Under the pieces are notes generated by a model, which made no database searches, was not told where the DNA came from, and saw nothing but the letters and a program-made list of their open reading frames with translations. Of a DNA stretch of 64,000 bases, positions 47,745 through 59,427 are shown piece by piece. Position numbers and translations under genes: made by a program. Each line of letters begins with the position of its first letter. Position 1 is the first letter of the stretch. Origin of the DNA: Bryum argenteum (taxonomy: Eukaryota > Streptophyta > Bryopsida > Bryales > Bryaceae); assembly GCA_037043015.1 (NCBI GenBank), contig CM073326.1:13524345-13588344 (forward strand), read 5' to 3'.

Positions 47745-48452
47745 TTGATTCTCTTCTCAACCAATGCATCGATCACTCATAGTCCTTACTCAGGTTATGA
47801 GCCCTCTTCTCAACCTTTTTTTGAAGCGAAAGAGACATTGGGTCATTAGAAATCGTTTGTTGCCTCGGGTATCAGTTCAACACTTGCTCAAAGTTTAGGA
47901 TCAGGGAAAAAGCAGTATTATTGAACCGCAAATATAAGTTATCTTTATAGTTGTCCTAACTTTCATGGCACTTTTCATGATGTTGACTAAGTTATTGGTA
48001 AAGTCCTTACTTTCATAAGAGGGAACCAGCTGCCAATTTTCAGTATTTTCAGTATGTGGAAGTTCAATTGCTCAAAGATCGCCAGAATTTCAGAGATTGC
48101 TTTGCAAATTTCAGAGAGTGTTGTGCAAAATTCAGGTTGGCAAGCTCATTGGGAAGTGGTTAAAGGGGTCCAATTCTGAAAATTGTGCAAAGCATGCAGG
48201 AGATTGGTCTTATTAGAATCATACGTTCTGGATATAAGATTTATATCGAACTAGATATGAATTTGGGAAGCAGGATTGGTAGGTACACCAAAAAGGACTC
48301 ATTTTCAATGGGTTTATTTCAAAAACATTTGACTCAATTGAAGGTTTGTAAGCAATGGCCATCCTCCTACATACCGTATATGGTGTTTTTTTGAAGCCTC
48401 ATCCTCATACGTGAAATACCGGATTCACTCGGTCCAGAATTGTTCATCATAC
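47745..48452. other. Downstream of the cupin gene, no supported gene
   Basis: Probably the 3' untranslated region followed by spacer. Short duplicated words: TTTCAGTATTTTCAGTATG near 48040 and CAGAGAKTG near 48095-48120. Confidence 0.35.
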
Positions 48453-48552
48453 TTCAACTCCTTGCCTAAAATATTCGTTCAACTCCTTGCCTAAAATATT
48501 CGTTCAACTCCTTGCCTAAAATATTCGTTCAACTCCTTACCTAAAATATTCG
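48453..48552. repeat. Four tandem copies of a 25-bp unit
   Basis: The unit begins TTCAACTCCTTGCCTAAAAT and ends ATTCG. Copies start at 48453, 48478, 48503 and 48528; only the last differs (G to A). A partial TAAAATATTCG follows. Confidence 0.95.
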
Positions 48553-48918
48553 TTGTTAAAATATTCGAAAGTAAAATTCAACAACTTTTAACGGTGAATA
48601 AGTATTTACATTACCAAGATTCCACAATCCACCGTCGAGTTCAAGGTTATCCATTGGGTCCTCATATCCAAAACCTCCACTTCAAAATTGAGAAGCCGGC
48701 ATCAAAACCAAGGAAAGTTACACCAATTTACTGGGTCACCGTTGCAGATGCTCTCACCGTTGAAGAGCCAGGTCTGAAGATTTGCTCCAGTCCCGAATCA
48801 CAGAGAATCTCCTTTGCCACGCCGAACGGGTCTCCGTGGCGGCTGTGTGGAGAAAGAGAAAAGGGGACTAGGGGAAACCAGGCATTGCGTTGCTCCGCTC
48901 ACTGGGCGTGCTCGTGTT

Positions 48919-49010
48919 GCGCTGATCTGCCTGCCATTGTTGCGCTGATCTGCCTGCCATTGTTGCGCTGATCTGCCTGCCATTGTTGCGCTGATCTGCC
49001 TGCCATTGTT
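48919..49010. repeat. Four perfect tandem copies of a 23-bp unit
   Basis: The unit GCGCTGATCTGCCTGCCATT + GTT repeats without a difference. As 23 is not a multiple of three, it is not coding. It lies just upstream of the probable 5' untranslated exon of the PRELI gene. Confidence 0.95.
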
Positions 49011-50298
49011 GCGGCTGTCGCCCTCTTTCTCTCCAGTGCCCCATTCACGACAGCAATCTTCCATCGTATCTTCCTCAGAAGAAGCCTTTTTACGTAGAAT
49101 TCCACACTCGCCGGCCTTGCTTCGACCCAATTTTGATTCCAGGTTCGTTGTACTTCTTCGGCACATTCTCTCTGAATTCTTTTGTTTTTGAACTTCCCGG
49201 CGTCTCATTTTAGGTCATTGCACGTGATTATGACGTTTTCTTGGTTCAAAAATCTTTAAATTCGAGGGATCGGGACTTTTCTCTTTGAAGTTAGTTCAGC
49301 TAGGTACCCTTTGGAGCAGAATATCACCTTTGACCTAGATTTTACGGGGTGATCAGTTCTGGTTTCGTAGCCTTCTCTGTTTCTTGAGTCAGTAGACGGA
49401 GTTTCCATTTGTCATCACTCTTGGTCACTTCCATTCAGGGCGCATCTATGTTCTTTCAGTACTGTATGGTGCCTTCAGCTGATACATTCCCTTTTTTGAT
49501 TTGTTGTTGTTGTGTACGTAATCATTTAGTGCTGATCTTAGCTTCTTTCTGGAAAATGTTGCCATGACGATTTTTGTAGCTTGAGCAAGAACTTTAGGTT
49601 TCAGTCAGGAAGTTGTAAACTGCGCGTGGTTGATGTTACGGGTTGACTATTTGAAAATGCTTTAAGGGAATACTAATTCGTAGAAGATGCTGCGGTTTTT
49701 GAATTTGATGCCATTTTCATAAGTTTTGCAGAGCTGATGGACATTTGATGAGTTTAATAATAGATGAAGAATGTGCGAATCACTAGATATGATGTATGTT
49801 TTAGAAGTCACTGCGTTAAGTTTAGAATGTATCAATCTCACCTTGTTTTGGTCTTCAGAACTAGTGAGGGGTCCGCAAGAGTAACTTAGATAAGTGGAGG
49901 TAAGAAGTTGTTGTCTTTTTTGAACATCCGTAGTTGACTGATGAGTATCAATAGCTTTCCTCTTTCTCATTAACGAGTACATCGTCCAAAACAAGGATAT
50001 GTTTAGGGTTTGTATCATCATTTTCTTACATTAGGTTTTGTAGAGTAATTTGATCTTGCACGAGTGCTTGCTGTTTGATTCAATCTCTTAATTTTATGAT
50101 CCATATGTGTGAGCTCGCTCAATTACGAAGGAGTATTTTCTTCATATTTTTATGCAGTTTTTAGTTTCCTTTCAGGAGGTTGTTGCAATAGAACGAACAA
50201 TTACTATCCTTTGATCTAACTGAATCAAATTCAGCTGACGAGTTTTGCTGTCCATGGTATGCAGGTAGTGATAGCTCATTAGACAAGCTTAGATCGAC
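49011..50298 (+). promoter_or_regulatory. Probable 5' untranslated exon and long leader intron of the PRELI gene
   Basis: C/T-rich leader-like DNA at about 49018-49142 ends in CCAG|GTTCGTTG, a possible donor. A possible acceptor, TATGCAG, lies at 50258-50264, 35 bases before the ATG at 50299. The T-rich interval between them looks like a plant intron. This is inference from motifs; transcripts would settle it. Confidence 0.4.
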
Positions 50299-51048
50299 AT
50301 GGTGAGAGGATATGTGCAAGAGCATATCTACAGGCATCCATGGGAACGAGTAACAGCGGCGAATTGGAAAAAGTTTTCAGACATGGAGCACAGACCATTG
50401 CTGTCTCACGTAGTCGAGGTCAACATAGTGAACAGAAGAGTGGATCAAGAGGGAGGGCAGCTGCTCACCACGCGAGCAATCACTGTAAATGCTCCTGGTC
50501 CCTGGTGGTTGCAACGTCTCATGGGAACAAATGTGTGCCAATGCATAGAGGAGTCCGTCGTCGACAACGGTAAATTCTCGATCGGGAATCGTTCTTCCTA
50601 GCTTTTTATCAAACTATTGTGTGTACATTCTTACTAACAAAAGCTTGTTACAGGCAAGCGAACGCTCGATATGGTTACTCGCAACGTAACTCTGAAAGAT
50701 TTCGTCGACGTAGAAGAGAAGTGCTCCTATTATGCACATCCTGAGAACTCAGATTGGACATTGTTTCGGCAAGAAACGAATATCACATGCGCGTCTGTGC
50801 CGGCCCTGAAATCCATGGCGGAGAAGATTGAGCAGAAGTGTGCGGAGAAGTTCCAGCAAAACAGTGCTCGAGGTAGGGATGTTGTGGAGTTCGTGTGCGA
50901 AGCTTTGGAAAGAGCTGAGTTGAGTATTGCACAAGGAGCCGGTTCGAAAGCGCCAGAGCCTCCAGAGTCGCTTGTGAACAGCAGCACCCGGAGCTCCAGC
51001 AAGTGGAGGACTTTTGAACGAGCCGAGTTTGTGGGTGCAACTTTGTAA
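50299..51048 (+). CDS. PRELI/MSF1-domain protein, 2 exons, 221 aa
   Basis: PRELI/MSF1 family: mitochondrial intermembrane-space lipid-transfer proteins in yeast and animals (Ups/PRELI, moving phosphatidic acid or related lipids). Plant members are presumed to act similarly. Exons are 50299-50569 and 50654-51048, joined across one GT-AG intron of 84 bp in phase 1 (VVDN|GKRTLD). The PRELI domain fills residues 1 to about 175. It includes QEHIYRHPWERVTAANWKKF near the N-terminus, then PLLSHVVEVNIVNRRVDQEG, TTRAITVNAPGPWWLQRL, MVTRNVTLKDFVDVEEKCSY and MAEKIEQKCAEKFQQNSARG. The last 45 residues are Ser/Glu-rich and not conserved. The length is typical for the plant family. No classical presequence, as is normal for this family. 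Intact. Confidence 0.93.
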
Positions 51049-52164
51049 CATTATTCATTATCTTCTCCTCTCCTTTTGAGGCATTCTTTGTCCCTCATTA
51101 CTTGGGACACACCCAATTTTGGTAGGACATACACCTCACTTAAATTATTTTCCACATATCAGGTCATTCTCTCAAGTTGATACAAATTGGTATCATTTTA
51201 GGAATCTGCAAGGGCTGCATCATTTTGATCACATGTTCGGGCACTGAGAGTTGTAGGATGAGTAGCTTACGAAAGACTTATCATGTTCTGGGTAGCACGA
51301 GATTCTGCGTTGGCTCACTTTGAAGTCTCCGCTAAACTGGAGCTTTGAGTAGCTGGAAAGGCTGCTACGAGGTATAGAATCTAATACGACTCGATTGATG
51401 TAGAATAGTTGCAGATTGTATACTTCAAGTCCGTGGAAGAGTACTTCTCTTGAGCCAAATTTTGACAATAGCGGGGGAATACTCGTTCGTGCTGTGCATC
51501 CAGTGTCATCGTACCCCCGCTTGTTTTGATTGTCTAGTCAGTCTATGAACCTGGTCGGAGCTTTTTACAAAAATCAATGTAGAAAGTTCATTTGTGCATT
51601 GGTTGAGGGAAGCAGTTCTGACATGTGGGCGAAGTTTGTAGGAGATTGACACAAACATCACAGTAGGGAGCTCCTTGTGGAGCAGAGTTCGGGAAATAAT
51701 TCCAGCTTTATCTGGTAATAGTTGGTATTTCCCATTGTCCACCGGCTTTTAACGAAGCTCTTCCGGCAATTGCCTCAGTGGGAAAAGAAGTTTTTATATA
51801 ATTTTCCATCAGTTTTAGCCAATGGTTTCAAGAATTGACAGGCTAGTGGGCGCTTTTCATCTGCTGATAATGAACTGTTGGTTATTCTTGATCATTGTTG
51901 TGGAGTGGTCAAGGGAGTTATATTTAGAAAAACAGGACGTAATTGCTGAAATAGCCCTTACTTTATCAAAATTGCAAAAATGGCATCAAAATTGCAAAAA
52001 TGACCCTCAATGGCTACGCATCTGCATTATTTCTCCCCATCTCCTCCAGAGGAACCCCCAAACTGACGACCACTAATACATATACAAAAAAAAAGTTTTC
52101 CTCTCTTCCATTGCCACTACTTCAAATCCAATCTCGACATTGTACCCCCACATCGGATTTGTTA
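51049..52164. other. 3' region of the PRELI gene and spacer
   Basis: No supported gene; several frames of 60-84 residues without domains. TTGCAAAAATGGCATCAAAA near 51970 forms a short direct repeat. Confidence 0.35.
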
Positions 52165-52450
52165 ACAATTTCAAAGGGTCAGTAACTGTTGCGGCACACA
52201 TCAGACCTAACCATGGTTGTCATATCAGACAAATTACTTTTCATTTCATGTCCTACAGGACGACCTAACCATGGTTGTCATATCAGACAAATTACTTTTC
52301 ATTTCATGTCCTACAGGACGAGTTACTATTCATCACATGTACTTGAAAGGTACATTTGATAAATGGTAACTCGTCCTATTGAATAGTAATTTGTCCAATA
52401 TGACAACCATGGACCTAACTACAATTTCAAAGGGTCAGAAATTGTTGCGG
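52165..52450. mobile_element. Fold-back element with flanking 30-bp direct repeats
   Basis: The core, 52204-52420, contains two tandem 58-bp copies (starting 52204 and 52262) of GACCTAACCATGGTTGTCAT followed by ATCAGACAAATTACTTTTC. An inverted copy at about 52366-52417 ends GACAACCATGGACCTAAC. So arms of about 50 bp can pair around GTACTTGAAAGGTAC. Just outside lie 30-bp direct repeats (52165-52194 and 52421-52450, ACAATTTCAAAGGGTCAG...GTTGCGG, 28 of 30 identical). Thirty base pairs is long for a target duplication; replication slippage or template switching are alternatives. Confidence 0.7.
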
Positions 52451-52719
52451 TACTTGCATCTTTAAGGCTTTCTTTGCTTGAAAGATGTCTTGTTTGTTCA
52501 TATTGACGATGAATTGTGATGAACGGGATAGTATTATCCTCGCACGACCACAACAAATCTAGAAAGCACGACCGGAGCAAATCTAGAAAAGCACGTATAG
52601 TATGTTTGTGCAGCCGAGGACCACTTCTGATATTTTGAAAAAGCACGGGCAATTAAAGAAATCTAAATTGCCAAACCAGCTCTCAAAAGTGAAAATTTGA
52701 AAAAACACGAGCAATTTCA
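52451..52719. other. Spacer, no supported gene
   Basis: Short direct words such as CAAATCTAGAAA(A)GCACG recur near 52553 and 52579. No gene. Confidence 0.3.
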
Positions 52720-53194
52720 GAAATCTCAAAAGTTCACCAAAAATTTAGATTTTACTTTTTTACAAGAAGTACCAAGGGATGGTTTCACTCCATTAATTCT
52801 TCATTTGCCTTTTTTATTATTGAGAATCGCCATTTCTATTTGAATATCAGCATATATGAATAGGTTGTAAGAGAGTGAAAATTGCATACACGTATTCCTA
52901 ACTTACCTAGGTACAAGAATGTCAAATTTTCTACTATGATGGTTTTGGCCCTCAAAACACTACTTACCCGTTTTACAACAAGTGAGAAAAACTTCTTTAC
53001 AACTTTGAACATTATGAACACACAACTCAGAGTTTGAATCTAGAATTCGATCTATCACCCATAAAGAAGTATGATGCTAGATCCTACTATTGCATACTGC
53101 AAAATTCATCTTCACGTGAAAATTTCTCACCTTGCATTGAAGGTAGTATTGAGGATAAAACCTGCAAACAATGCCTTGAAACTTTAGGGGTTAA
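52720..53194. mobile_element. Truncated TTAA-family element (right part only)
   Basis: Resembles the right two thirds of the 45001 element (CACCAAAAATTTAGATTTTAC, GATGGTTTCACT, CACGTGAAAATT regions) and ends AAACTTTAGGGGTTAATTG with TTAA at 53191-53194. The left end is missing. Confidence 0.6.
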
Positions 53195-53683
53195 TTGAAG
53201 TTCTACCTATACAAGGACCATTTGAAATGCATTCGCTCGTCCCAGAAAACACTTGAAGGTGTCTGCCAAAAATTTCCTATGCACACAACTTTCTAGCTCC
53301 CATATCTCAACGACCATGTGCGAAATCAACAAATATGTTAGAAAAATACTGATACAACCGTACAAGAGCCACCGACACCAACGTAGCTCCAAAGAAATAT
53401 ACAATCCTGAGAGTAATGTTGAGGATAGCTCAAACTCTCAATCCGGAAGTCGGGGTCATCAATACTGAAACTGCCCTACTTCTTTCAAATCTAACCCGAA
53501 ACCTCTTCATTGATTCTTCTTCTACAAAGAACGTATGGCACATCGATAGCACCGCTTTCTTATCACGGTGGGCCAAAGCTCCTTGATTACATATAGTTCC
53601 GGACAAGTATTCATTCACACCCTCTAAGCTAAAGAAGTTGTGGGTGGAGAAAAAATCGGCGAATATGTCGTAAATCGACAGGG
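53195..53683. other. Downstream flank of the GIL1/IRK-interacting-like gene
   Basis: Likely includes the 3' untranslated region of the minus-strand gene that ends at 53684. No separate gene supported. Confidence 0.35.
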
Positions 53684-56600
53684 TTATGTGTTGCTGCAGT
53701 AGACTTGGCATTTGATGATTTGTCGATTCACAATGAAGCCAGGATTGAGCATGATACTGATCTTGGATCTTGCGCCACCATGCTGGTCCTCCTCGAAAGA
53801 CGTGACCTGCTCCATGAAGCGGGCGTCGAAGTCTGAGGCCGGGGAGACGCGGAAGATGGACACGGGATGGTCGAAGGCGAATGCCATGTGGTGTACCAGC
53901 CACACTGCTTTGACGGCGTTGAAGAAGGCGGACATGAGTTGGAGAGTGATTTCATTCTCTGCAAGCTTGCCTAGTTGGGAGAGAATGAGCTCCATGCGCA
54001 CCACGAAGAAGCGGTGGAAGTTGGCGTTCACCACTAGTGCGCCGGGCTTGCCTAGTGACTTCTCGATCGTGCTCCACTCCTGCCCTTTCAAGCTCTGGAA
54101 GGCTTGGTACGATTGTTGTTTTAGTGTGTCTGGACAGAATACTGAGGAGGCTCCGTTGGGCTCGAAGCTCACGTTCTCGAAACTCTCAAACAGCACCTGT
54201 CAAAGCATCGCCCCACTCATCGTTAAAATGGCAACCTCATTCAGAACACGAGCACCCCTGAAGTTGATCTATCCGACTGAACCTCCATACTGGCTTTAGT
54301 GCACACTGGCACTGCTGAGAATGCAGAAAAGAACAGTAAGAAGGAAGAAAACATGGTAAAGTGGAAAGTGACGCGAGGAGGAGAGACTAAGGCGCAATGC
54401 AAAGATATCATCATGGCAAAGTTGTAGTAAAGTGATGTGAGCAATTTGTGTGTACACGCAAAGTAAATTGAAGATTGGACCTCTTAGAAGCATCATTTGT
54501 GGACCATTCTAAAATCTGTCAAGAGTTTTGAAGTTTAACTTGTAGGTAATCCCAAAATGCTACAAACTAGATTTTCACAGTGAGTATATTGAAAATCAGC
54601 ATTTTAAGATATTGAAAATCAGTGTTTTAAGTTAGTATGTACCTCTGTGAAATTCACCCCAATGGGTCATTTTTGGATTTGCACCAATATCATACAATGC
54701 TACCTTAGTGGGTGACAAGATGATATAAATGAATAGTTTAGTTTTATAGCAGGAGAAGCACAATCGCTTACACTTTACATGACTCTATGCAGAGTGGCAT
54801 ATCAAAATGAAACATGAAATAACACCAATTGAGGTTACTGAGAGAACATTGGCCGTAGTAGTACCCTACCGGTCACTCTCAGATAATTTAGTGTCAATTT
54901 AGCTCACAGTTGGATCATAAGAGATTCACAGCATTCTAGGCCCATTACAGATTGAGGCTTTTTCTCATCTCCTGTTTAAAAGGATTAGTTATTGGTGTTC
55001 GTGAAATGATTAGTAATGTATGAAACTGAGGGAATGAAGGTAGGGTATGGCAGTACCTGGTTGAGGAACGACTCAAAGTAGAGGATGATGACATTCCGCG
55101 GCATGCGAGCCACAGTGCGACCCACTTTGTGCTGCTCAAGGAGCGCAGTAATGACCTGCGTAGCAGACTCGCCATTTTCACGAATATGGTGACAAAGCGC
55201 AGACGCCAGTTTCCGGAGCGTAGTAATAGCATCCTCAAACACTTTCAGAAACCCCTCGGGAGTCAGTTCCTGCGACGGAAACCTCGCAATTGGAGCCACC
55301 GCCGGCGGGTCGCCCGATAGATCTCTCCTTCCCACAATATATGTCGCAGCACTAGTACTACTCCGACGGTCCGCCTCAAGCTCCTCGATATCCCAGAGTC
55401 CGCTACTGCGCGCGCTCAGTTTGAGCTCCAGTTCATTGCACCGGTGCGTCAGCTGCCGAACCTTCTCGTCGGAAGCTTCGAGTGCCGACTGTAAAGCGAT
55501 AACCTCGTCTACGGCCGATGCGCGCTTCTGATTCGCTTGCTCCAGCTTGTAGCGGAGTGTTTTGATTGTGTAGTCTAGGACTTTGAGAGAATCGGAGTCC
55601 GCTTTCACGCTCCCGAGATCGTCTGATTCTATGAAAGACTCTGGTGACTGCTTGTGGTTTGCTGTGGGGTTGGGACCTCCGGATTTCCTCCTGCCCCAGC
55701 TCCGGAAATTGAAAATGTTGTAGGAACCGGACTTTTGTGTTGAGGCTACCTTCTTGCCTCCTAGTCTGATTGGCAGTTCACCTGACTGATCCAACTCACT
55801 TGAAAGCTCTACTGCAGTCACGAAGAAATGCTATCAGGATTCCACAACATTGTTTTCTTCTCTTCCAATCTCTCAACAGCACACTTGTACAAGATCATGG
55901 TTGAAACACTAACAGTGATTCAAAATATTGTTTCATCCTGCCCTAATGTCAGTGATATTTCAACCTTGTCGGTGCACTGTCAAATGTACAATTATCCGTT
56001 TCAGACACTAATGGCATGCTGAAACACTAGTGCAAAAATTGACTGAAACATTATTACCAATGTGTTTCAACCATGAACTTGCACTACTCGACAGCCACTA
56101 CCAAGGTCATAATACACTCAACGCGGCAATCCAAGCAATCGAAGAGGTGGACACATCGATGTAATCAAACTGTGAAATGATCAATTTACGAGTCAAATCT
56201 TTCAATGATTAAATCCTGAGATTTGAAATCATCCCCAATGATTGCATTGTTTGAAGGTCTAACTTGTGTGATGATCGTGACACAGTGGCGATGATAGTGT
56301 GACAATTGTGCGGATGGAATGTAATCGGAAAGAGCACGGACCTTGACGGTCAAGGGCAGGAGCACGGTCCATGGCTTGAACGCCGCCGCCATCGCCACGA
56401 TCCCGCCAGCTCGGGACAGCCGATGAATTCACAGCAGCTGCGGTCGCTCGTCCTCCAGTGGTACTATTCCCCTTGAACGAGTTGTTGAGGTCTCCTCGCG
56501 TCATGCCCCTGGCGCCACCAGTGGCCGTCGCCGGCGACATCGCACCGCGGATGGAGCTTTTCCATGTGCGACCCGGCGACCTGTCCTTGGACACTGACGG

Positions 56601-57960
56601 CCGCGACGCGGTTTGCTCCGACCCCTGCGCGGATTTCAGCATCTTCTTCAGCTTCATGGCGGAGCTCATCGGTGTCCCCGCTGGAGTGCTGCTCAGAGTC
56701 ACCTGCAAAGTATACCAACAACACAAAACCTCAGAAACCCCACGGTAACAGTGCCGAAACAGAATCACAGTAACATGAATATGCCCTAGCCATGAAACTT
56801 CCCAGAATTGAACAATCTCCAACTGGTGTAACTTGTATCCTGTAACAGCAATACGAGTGTGTCTGTGCATTACGTAACGCTCAATAGCCTCCGAATTGGG
56901 AAGGCGAAAAGCCATATTATCTCTGTTAGTCAGGAAAGACTGTTTGAAGAATCAAACGACTCGAACAGCTCAAATTTACAAATCGGCTAACTTGCAGACC
57001 CAGATTGAGAAGATTGCCACGACTCAGAAAATGAAGCGTGATCGAAAAACGACTAACTGCAATGTAATAGTGTCGCGCTCACGTCTCAAGCTGGTCACAA
57101 GACTGTTACTCTTTCGCTTGCAGGTTTTCAATCAACAAGAAAACTGAAGTCCAAACCCGGGGGTACCTGCATTGGAGTCCGTGCGACGGCTGCTGCAGGT
57201 GGAAGCAGATTGGGATGGAGCTCCACACCCGAGTCGTGATCGAAGGCATTCGTCTCGGGGCTAAGAGTGAGCTGATTCACCATGGGCGTCAATCCACCAT
57301 TGGCGGTAACTCGCGGATTCGCAATATGGAGCTGAGTGCGCTTGGGGCTCTTCTCGAGCGGATGCAGCTGCGGACTGAGGATATTTACATTCTGTGGCGA
57401 GTGAGGCACGATTGTCGACGGACTCCCACGCATCACTCTCTTGTAAGTTTGCGTCGGCGTGCCAGGCCCATAGTAGTTACTCCCCGTGGTGTTCATGGCG
57501 ATTCTTCCACCCCTACTCGCGGGACTCATGAGAACCGCCGGCGCCTCCATGAATCCACCACCACCACCACTACCGCTGGCAACACTGACAGTGCTCGGCG
57601 TGAGGGGACTTGTCGCACTACTGGCGCCACCCCCGCCGCCCGTATCAGTATGAATCTCTTTCCAAATTCCTTGCCCGTCTGGTGACTCCTGATAGCTCTG
57701 CGAGTCGGAATTGATACTGGTAGTTCCTAATTCTCGAAAGCCCTGCATTCACCGCAGCTCGGACCATAAATCCATAACATGCTCATCATGTAAACTCCTC
57801 CTAAATACAGTGTGGTCAAGTCTTGCCGGCTTACAGGTGTGAATATCGGATACTCGCGTTGCGGTGTCATGGTCCGCCTCCTGCTGCCGTCAACCACGTC
57901 GTCGCCATGGACTCCAAGCAAACCCCGGCTCGCTGATTGCATCTCAGCGAGCCCCGTCAT
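53684..57960 (-). CDS. GIL1 / IRK-interacting-like protein, 5 exons, about 776 aa
   Basis: Related to plant GRAVITROPIC IN THE LIGHT 1 and IRK-interacting proteins (DUF641-containing family), cytoplasmic or membrane-associated coiled-coil adaptors in light/gravity or receptor-kinase signalling; role here inferred. Exons are 57960-57835, 57742-57167, 56702-56342, 55811-55057 and 54196-53684. Donors and acceptors are all GT-AG and phases fit (0, 0, 1, 0): TP|GFREL, MQ|VTLSS, RQ|VELSS, NQ|VLFES. Residues 43-354 are low-complexity Gly/Ser/Pro-rich with basic patches. Residues about 430-487 form a coiled coil (LRYKLEQANQKRASAVDEVI). The C-terminal domain holds KAVWLVHHMAFAFDHPVSIF (about 702-721) and a final MLNPGFIVNRQIIKCQVYCS, both typical of the family. 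The long disordered N-terminal half exceeds the usual length. The start is uncertain: the frame stays open upstream to about 58110, so a further exon is possible. Confidence 0.82.
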
Positions 57961-58744
57961 ACTGCGGGTATGCACACACTCATCCCGCTTGCTCAGCTCA
58001 GAACCCCCCACTAGCTTGAACCCTCCAACTCCAAACCAGTCCGTCTCTCGACGATGCAAGACCAACACTGGCTGGTCCAAGGGGAGTTGACAGGAGATGG
58101 AGCACCACTTATCGTGTCAGTGAGAATCTGCCTGGGGACTGAAGAGTTATGATTCTAGACAGTCGAATCCAGTTGCTTCCAGGAGTTCCACGGGCACGGT
58201 TTCATCGGTTATATAACGATACTGGTGAGCCTGATCCTGGTACCAGATGATGGACGTGCTGTGTCGGGTAGTGGGAGTGAAGGAGACGAAGTCGGAGGGG
58301 AGGTGACGGCGCGACAAAGCAGGAGAGGTGTGATCTTGACGACCAGGAAAGGAGCTCCGGCCTTAATTGCCACTATGCCGAGTGGCATGTGCACTTGTTG
58401 CCTCGTTATCTCGTTCAGCAGCTGCAGTTTATTCCCATTAAATATGCGTCTTTTTGCTCGCCGTTCTTGTTTCTTTCTGCTTCATTCTGATTCTTTCCTC
58501 TGGGTTCGCAATCTCGCATCCGTAGTCTCGTACACTGCGGTATTGATGTTTGTATCCAAATAAAGGCCAAGTACATTCTCCGTTCTTTCTGAGCATCCTG
58601 AATCTAGTCTTCTGTGAGAAAATCTTTGTAAGCGCTTTGTTTGTCATCATTTTTCAAACTTTAACTTCAAGAGTTCTCACTTACATTTTTGTGAAGTCAC
58701 TTCAACATGACTTTATTCATTCCAAATTGTGATTACATCAAGTT
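57961..58744. promoter_or_regulatory. Upstream region of the GIL1/IRK-interacting-like gene
   Basis: Mixed-composition DNA that probably holds the 5' untranslated region, promoter and possibly an unrecognised first exon. The 112-residue plus frame at 58225-58563 has no domain and overlaps this region, so it is not supported. Confidence 0.35.
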
Positions 58745-59427
58745 TTAACCCCTATAGTCGAAAGCCCCTAAAACTGTCACAACTCCTCAAAAACACCCTC
58801 TTTTAATGCAAGATGAAAATTTTAAAGGTTTGACGTAATCTCAAGTATGTAACCGTAAGATCTTGTACCTAACTTGTCCATGTATGTGTGTACCAAAACT
58901 TAGTTTAAATTTCCTTACCAATTGTGAGATCGTAACATTCAAAGTTGAAGAAAAAGTTTTTTTCCCTTGTTGCAAAATGAGTTCAAAGTTTTTTGTGAGC
59001 CCAAAATTGACGATAAAAATGGCATGTGAAGAATAATTGGATGAAAGATCCAAACGGTGAAACTATGCCTTAAAACCTTATTTCCAAGTACAGAAAACAA
59101 AACTTGGAAAAAAGTAAAATCTCAATTTTTGGTGAATTTTTGAAGTTTCTGCGATCTTATTTCTTTTGGGCAGATTTTGAGAACAAACGAGCATATACCT
59201 CAGTTTGGGCAGTTTTGGGCAGATTTCAAATAGTGTTTTCAAACTTTGACCGTGAATATCTCCTAAAGTATGAGGAATTTTGGAGCATGAAATGACTTTC
59301 GGAAAGCTATGGAAAACCTCTTCAACATGCCAAAGGTTTCAATTTCGTATGAGCTAAATATAGTGAATACCGTGGGGTGAACAACCCCAAAGGACCGGAT
59401 TTGGGCTTTTTCGACTTTAGGGTTTAA
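58745..59427. mobile_element. TTAA-flanked DNA transposon remnant, copy 7
   Basis: The body is 58749-59423 (675 bp). The left end is CCCCTATAGTCGAAAGCCCC. The right end on the other strand is ACCCTAAAGTCGAAAAAGCCC-like, with its last base mutated. TTAA is present at 58745 and 59424. It is a relative of 45001-45830 in opposite orientation; for example AAACGGTGAAACTATGCC near 59053 is the complement of DNA near 45378. Confidence 0.75.

Noticed and set aside
53712..54299. 195-residue plus frame
   Set aside because: Antisense to the last exon of the GIL1/IRK-interacting-like gene, which has family motifs and correct splice phases.
57215..57685. 156-residue plus frame
   Set aside because: Antisense to exon 2 of the same gene in a low-complexity region.
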